In this document: piece after piece, positions 5,865 through 8,827 of the stretch
Layout of the letters: every line of letters begins with the position of its first letter
How positions within the stretch are numbered: position 1 is the stretch's first letter
Assembly: GCA_902826945.1 (NCBI GenBank)
Contig: CADEGS010000183.1
Span: 1-8,827 of the forward strand
DNA from: an uncultured bacterium
GTDB lineage: Bacteria; Planctomycetota; UBA1135; GCA-002686595
Direction of reading: 5' to 3'
Length of the DNA: 8,827 bases
Made by a program: the position numbers and the translations under genes
Notes under the pieces: model-generated
Seen by the model: the letters and a program-made list of their open reading frames with translations, nothing else
Database searches by the model: none
What the model was told of the DNA's origin: nothing

Positions 5865-6792
5865 GCGTCCACCCCCCGCGGCCGTCCCAGGCGCGCCAGG
5901 CGCCGCTCTGCTCGTCGCGCAGCCACAGGCCGCGGCCCGCGCGCACGCGGCCGATCCGCGCGAGCTCCGGCGCGCCGGGCACGCCGTGCTCCAGCGCCGC
6001 CCGCGCGCGGCGCGGCGCCAGGGTGGCCAGGAGCTCGTGGTCCTCGCCGTCCTCGAGCGCGTGCGCGCGCGCGCTGCGGCCGCTCGTGCGCGCCGCACGG
6101 CGCGCGTCGCGGTGCACGGGCACGTGCTCGAGGTCGATGCGCACGCCCGCCGTCCTCGCGAGGCGCGCCAGGTCGCGCGCCAGCCCGTCGCTGACGTCCA
6201 TCAGCGCGCTCGCGCCCAGCCGCGCCAGCGCGCGCCCGGCCTCGAGGCGCGGCGCGAGGCGCAGGTGGCGCCCGAGCCCGCTGCCGCCGACGGGGCCGCT
6301 CAGGAGCACCCACTCGCCGGGACGCGCGCGATGGCGCGCGGGCGGCTCGCCGCGCCCGCGGTACTCGCCGAGCGCGCTGACGGAGAGCGCCAGCGGGCCG
6401 GGCCGGCAGGCGAGGTCGCCGCCGACGAGCTCCGCGCCGAAGGCGAGCGCGGCGGCGCGCACCGCGACGATCACGCGCCGCAGGCGCCGCTCGTCGGCCT
6501 CCGGACCGGCGGCCAGCGCGAGCAGGACGGCGCGCGGCCAGGCGGCGCTCGCCGCCAGGTCCGACACGCTGCGCGCCACCGCCTTGCGGGCGAGCGCGGC
6601 GGGGGGCGTGTCCGCGCCGACGTGCACGCCGACGATCGTGTGGTCCACGCACAGGACCGGCCGGCCGCGCAGGCGCGGCAGGACGCACGCGTCGTGGCCG
6701 CGCGGGCCGAGCGCGTGGCGCGCGTCCAGCGCCAGCCCGCGCAGCCAGGCGAGCAGGCGCTCCTCCGACCAGCGCGCGCGCATGCGCCTCAT
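5854..6792 (-). CDS. thiL: Thiamine-monophosphate kinase ThiL
   Basis: ThiL phosphorylates thiamine monophosphate to the active cofactor thiamine diphosphate with ATP, the last step of the pathway. The 312-residue protein follows the AIR synthase/PurM-like layout. It shows GHDACVL (32-38, usually GDDAAVL), CVDHTIVGVHV (48-58, usually TD.LVEGVHF), ARKAVARSVSDLAA..AWPRAVLLALA (68-94), VGGDLACRPGPLALSVSALGE (123-143), GEWVLLSGPVGGSGLG (159-174), ASALMDVSDGLARDLARLA (194-212) and LEDGEDHELL (246-255). Most metal-binding acids are present (D50, D78, D126, D199, D202, E250, D251), but the first Asp of GDDA is His33. ATG codons lie at 6792 and 6783; the longer form is given, and either would do since the domain begins later. 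The gene follows the ThiE/TenI gene after 48 bases and overlaps tsaE by 11 bases, which fits a thiamine pair joined to a tRNA-modification gene. Confidence 0.88.
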   Translation of the reverse strand: MRRMRARWSEERLLAWLRGLALDARHALGPRGHDACVLPRLRGRPVLCVDHTIVGVHVGADTPPAALARKAVARSVSDLAASAAWPRAVLLALAAGPEADERRLRRVIVAVRAAALAFGAELVGGDLACRPGPLALSVSALGEYRGRGEPPARHRARPGEWVLLSGPVGGSGLGRHLRLAPRLEAGRALARLGASALMDVSDGLARDLARLARTAGVRIDLEHVPVHRDARRAARTSGRSARAHALEDGEDHELLATLAPRRARAALEHGVPGAPELARIGRVRAGRGLWLRDEQSGAWRAWDGRGGWTHGG

Positions 6793-6809
6793 GCTACGCG
6801 CGCCGGCGG

Positions 6810-6836
6810 CCGGAGCGGAGCGCCGCGGCGCTCCGG
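6810..6836. terminator. Perfect palindrome with an alternative hairpin between thiE/tenI and thiL
   Basis: Bases 6816-6835 form an uninterrupted 20-base palindrome (half-site CGGAGCGCCG). In RNA this gives an 8-bp stem with a 4-base loop, starting about six bases after the ThiE/TenI stop codon on the minus strand. A second pairing is possible: CCGGAGCG (6810-6817) with CGCTCCGG (6829-6836), 8 bp around an 11-base loop. The two folds share an arm and exclude each other. There is no T-tract, so full termination is unlikely; partial termination, RNA processing, or a protein-binding site are alternatives. It has no resemblance that I can see to a TPP riboswitch. Its length makes pure chance less likely than for the other inverted repeats here. 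Confidence 0.45.
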
Positions 6837-6840
6837 GGAA

Positions 6841-7461
6841 TCAGCCGAGCGCGGCGCGGTACGCGCGAACGGCGGCCGCCGGGTCCGCCGCCGCGAGGAT
6901 CCCGGCGCGCACCGCCAGCCCGTGCGCGCCCGCGTCGAGCACGCCGCGCGCGTCCGCCGGCCCCAGGCCGCCGATCGCGAGCACGGGCAGGCCCGCGCTC
7001 GCGATCCCCTGGCGCAGGCCTTCGAGGCCGATCGGCTCGCGCCAGCCGCGCTTCGAGGGCGTGTCGCGCACCGGCCCGAGGAACAGGTAGTCCGCCCCGC
7101 GCCACGAGGCGGGCTCGTCGCCCGCGTGCGTCGAGCGCCCGATGCCGCACGCCCCCGGGCCGCCCAGGCGCTCGCGAACGAGCGCCGGCGGCAGCGAGCG
7201 GAAGCCCAGGTGCACGGCGTCCGCCCCGGCGGCGAGCGCCACGTGCGGCCGGTCGTGCACGGCCAGCCAGACGTCCGGGAAGAGCGCGCGCAGCGCGCGC
7301 GCCGCCGCGAGCAGCGCGCCGTCCTCCCAGCGCGGCTCGCGCAGCAGCACGCCCTCGAGCCCGGCCCGCGCGGCCGCGGCCACGGCCGCCAGGAGCCTTG
7401 GCGCGTCCGACGCGTCGCGCTCGCCGGCCGAGAGCGCGACGAGACGCGGCGGCCGCCTCAC
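6841..7461 (-). CDS. thiE/tenI: Thiamine phosphate synthase / TenI family protein
   Basis: The 206-residue TIM-barrel protein belongs to the TMP-TENI family: ThiE joins the pyrimidine and thiazole halves into thiamine phosphate, TenI isomerises the thiazole phosphate. Visible are LREPRWEDG (40-48, usually LREK), VHDRPHVALAAGADAVHLGFRSLPP (68-92), IGRSTHAGDE (107-116), ADYLFLGPVRDTPSKRGWREPIGLEGL (123-149), LPVLAIGGLGPAD (158-170) and AGAHGLAVRAGILAAADP (177-194). Several residues lean to TenI: FRSLPP where ThiE usually has Q.DLP, and GRSTH where ThiE usually has GVSTH. Standing beside thiL argues for a thiamine role in either case. The GTG start at 7461 shares GTGA with the stop of the upstream gene and is preceded by GAGG five bases away inside that gene. 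The open frame continues upstream, but only as a shadow. The family is certain; the ThiE/TenI choice is open. Confidence 0.85.
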   Translation of the reverse strand: MRRPPRLVALSAGERDASDAPRLLAAVAAAARAGLEGVLLREPRWEDGALLAAARALRALFPDVWLAVHDRPHVALAAGADAVHLGFRSLPPALVRERLGGPGACGIGRSTHAGDEPASWRGADYLFLGPVRDTPSKRGWREPIGLEGLRQGIASAGLPVLAIGGLGPADARGVLDAGAHGLAVRAGILAAADPAAAVRAYRAALG

Positions 7462-8827
7462 GACGCCTCGGCCAGCTCGACCAGGTAGCCGAGCTCGCGC
7501 AGGAGCGCCTGCATGCGGCGCGCCGAGGCGGCGCCCGAGAGCTGCAGCGTCTGCGCGTCGAGCACGCGCGCGACGTAGCCGCGGCAGCCCGGATCCTGCT
7601 GGAAGCGGCGCAGCGTGTCCGGCTCGCCGCAGCGCAAGACGAGCCGCCCGTCGAGGCGCATCAGGCCGGCGCGCTCGGCCCAGTCGCGCACCGAGAAGCG
7701 CACGTTCTGCGGCAGCGGCGTGCGCGAGTGGCGCTCGAGCGTGTCCAGGATCCCGGCCAGCGGCATGCCGTCGCGCAGGCCGCGGCGCACGCTCTCCTGC
7801 GTGATGCGGAAGTGCAGGAGCGAGCCGAGCGTCTCGCGCGCGGCGAAGCGGTCGAGGTCGTGGATCAGCTCGGCGTCGTCTCCGGTCGGGAACAGCACGA
7901 CCTCGAAGTCGGGCGTGACCACCAGCGAGCCGACGCGCTTGGCGCCGCGCGCCCCGCTCGTCTCCATGCCGAGCGCGCGCGCCCCCGCCGGCGTGAGGCG
8001 CATCGCGACCGGCCGGCGCGAGCGGTCGTAGCCGAGCTCGACCATGCCCAGGAGGTACAGCCGCTGGCGCACCCACTTGGCCAGGTTCCAGGCCAGCCGC
8101 TGCGGATCCTCCATGGCCGGGATGCTGCCGCGCTGCGCGTGCTCGGCCAGGGCGTCGGGCAGGCCCAGGTCGTCCATCGTGGCCAGGTAGCCGTTGCGCG
8201 CGAGGAACGGCAGGTACATCAGGTCGTACCAGACCTGCGGCTCCACGCGCTTGAGCAGGCGCAGGAAGATCTCGCGCATGCGGACCTGGTGGAAGGGCTC
8301 GCCCGGCAAGAGGCGATCGGCCAGCGCGAACTCGAGCAGCGCCTTCTGCTTGGCCAGGAGGTCGCGCGAGCCCCAGGCGCGGCCCGACGCGGTGACGGCG
8401 AACGTGCGCTTGCCGGTGCGGTCGATCAGCCCCTGCTCGCGCGCGAAGCGGAACAGGAAGGAGAGCACCTCGGCGCGCGACAGCTCGCGCCCGGGGTTGG
8501 GGATCAGGTGCGCCAGGATGCGCTTCTCGGTGGTCTTGAAGATGTCGCCGTGGACCGTGTAGCGCACCTCGTTCTCGTCGACGTAGGCGAGGAAGCGCGA
8601 GACGTTCGAGGTCAGGTCGATGCCGAGCGAGAGCTCCTCGAACGGGCGGTCCGGGTCGCCCGGCACGGCCACGCGCCGCAGCCAGGCCAGGGCGACCTCG
8701 TTGAAGACGAGCAGGCTCTCCTCCTTGAGCTGCACGCCGTAGCTCGTGAAGTCGACCTCTTGCACCGTGCCGACCAGCGACTGCTCGAGGATCATGCGCC
8801 AGCGCCGGCCGTTCCAGTGCGGCAGCT
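7458..8827 (-). CDS. Helicase-associated (XPB/Ssl2 N-terminal-like) domain protein, 5' end outside window
   Basis: The frame is open from the window edge to a TGA at 7460-7458. An ATG at 8795 would give 445 residues, but there is no Shine-Dalgarno before it and the frame continues upstream as plausible protein (LPHWNGRRWR), so the true start is probably outside. The C-terminal third matches the 'helicase-associated / XPB-Ssl2 N-terminal-like' pattern (Pfam Helicase_C_3): SLVVTPDFEVVLFP (290-303, counted from that ATG), LLHFRITQESVRRGLRDGM (326-344), ILDTLERHSRTPLPQNVRFSVRDWAERAG (349-377), RLVLRCGEPDTLRRF (384-398) and ARRMQALLRELGYLVEL (425-441). The middle (about 100-280) is helical and winged-helix-like, including LAWNLAKWVRQRLYLLGMVEL (234-254) and RLTPAGARALG (266-276). 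No Walker motifs are visible. In actinobacteria similar proteins sit beside an XPB-type repair helicase; whether that holds here lies beyond the edge. The stop overlaps the ThiE/TenI start by 4 bases. Confidence 0.75.
   Translation of the reverse strand, partial: LPHWNGRRWRMILEQSLVGTVQEVDFTSYGVQLKEESLLVFNEVALAWLRRVAVPGDPDRPFEELSLGIDLTSNVSRFLAYVDENEVRYTVHGDIFKTTEKRILAHLIPNPGRELSRAEVLSFLFRFAREQGLIDRTGKRTFAVTASGRAWGSRDLLAKQKALLEFALADRLLPGEPFHQVRMREIFLRLLKRVEPQVWYDLMYLPFLARNGYLATMDDLGLPDALAEHAQRGSIPAMEDPQRLAWNLAKWVRQRLYLLGMVELGYDRSRRPVAMRLTPAGARALGMETSGARGAKRVGSLVVTPDFEVVLFPTGDDAELIHDLDRFAARETLGSLLHFRITQESVRRGLRDGMPLAGILDTLERHSRTPLPQNVRFSVRDWAERAGLMRLDGRLVLRCGEPDTLRRFQQDPGCRGYVARVLDAQTLQLSGAASARRMQALLRELGYLVELAEAS

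Noticed and set aside
3777..6194. 805-codon plus-strand open frame across tolC, tsaE and the end of thiL
   Set aside because: It crosses three recognised minus-strand genes and gives a low-complexity Arg/Leu/Ala/Glu product with no motif; it is a composition artefact.
6793..6840. TPP riboswitch between the thiamine genes
   Set aside because: The 48-base spacer is too short for a THI element and the conserved CUGAGA core is not present; only the palindrome is seen.
5641..7488. 615-codon plus-strand open frame opposite tsaE, thiL and thiE/tenI
   Set aside because: Same reasoning: low-complexity Arg/Ala-rich product, antisense to conserved genes.
6841..8076. A 411-residue form of the ThiE/TenI protein
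   Set aside because: The upstream half is an out-of-frame shadow of the helicase-associated gene; the GTG at 7461 with a GAGG site gives the normal family length.
1..8827. Mobile element, CRISPR array, tRNA/rRNA or defence cassette
   Set aside because: I saw no direct-repeat array, transposase or integrase motif, tRNA-like cloverleaf or known defence domain. Base composition is even across the window, which argues against recent transfer.

Overview
The window is very GC-rich (by eye well above 70%), with G or C at nearly every third codon position. Genes are packed tightly: several neighbours overlap by 4 to 11 bases, and no gap between genes exceeds about 80 bases. This composition, a TolC protein with a planctomycete-style 'QPLLRG' motif, a lone pseudopilin-like protein and a HEAT-repeat lipoprotein suggest a Gram-negative environmental bacterium. 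Planctomycetota or Myxococcota are my best guesses, but the assignment is an inference and the window contains no rRNA or other marker that settles it.

Layout. At the left edge (1-223, + strand) is the C-terminal end of a small membrane protein. It converges with cca (229-1491, - strand), a CCA-adding enzyme or poly(A) polymerase-type nucleotidyltransferase. A 38-base divergent spacer separates cca from a short + strand gene (about 1530-2078) for a single-pass pseudopilin-like protein. That gene converges with a long leftward block that fills the rest of the window.

Read in its own direction (right to left), the block runs as follows: a helicase-associated-domain protein (open at the right edge, stop at 7458); a ThiE/TenI-family protein (7461-6841); thiL (6792-5854); tsaE (5864-5376); an outer-membrane TolC-family efflux protein (5297-3726); and a HEAT-repeat lipoprotein (3729-2107). 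GTGA overlaps couple the first pair and the last pair, and an 11-base overlap couples thiL to tsaE. A 78-base gap before tolC holds a possible separate promoter. A perfect palindrome lies between the ThiE/TenI gene and thiL.

Functionally there are three themes. One is thiamine salvage or synthesis (ThiE/TenI plus ThiL). The second is tRNA maturation (CCA addition, and the TsaE ATPase for t6A); thiL next to tsaE repeats an order known from Bacillus. The third is the envelope (TolC plus the coupled lipoprotein, and the pseudopilin). I found no mobile element, CRISPR array, tRNA, rRNA or recognisable defence system. The most interesting points are the TolC-HEAT lipoprotein pair, the TenI-like features of the 'ThiE', the altered metal-site motif in ThiL, the pseudopilin without Glu5, the palindrome after the ThiE/TenI gene, and two promoter-like elements placed so close to start codons that leaderless transcripts are possible.
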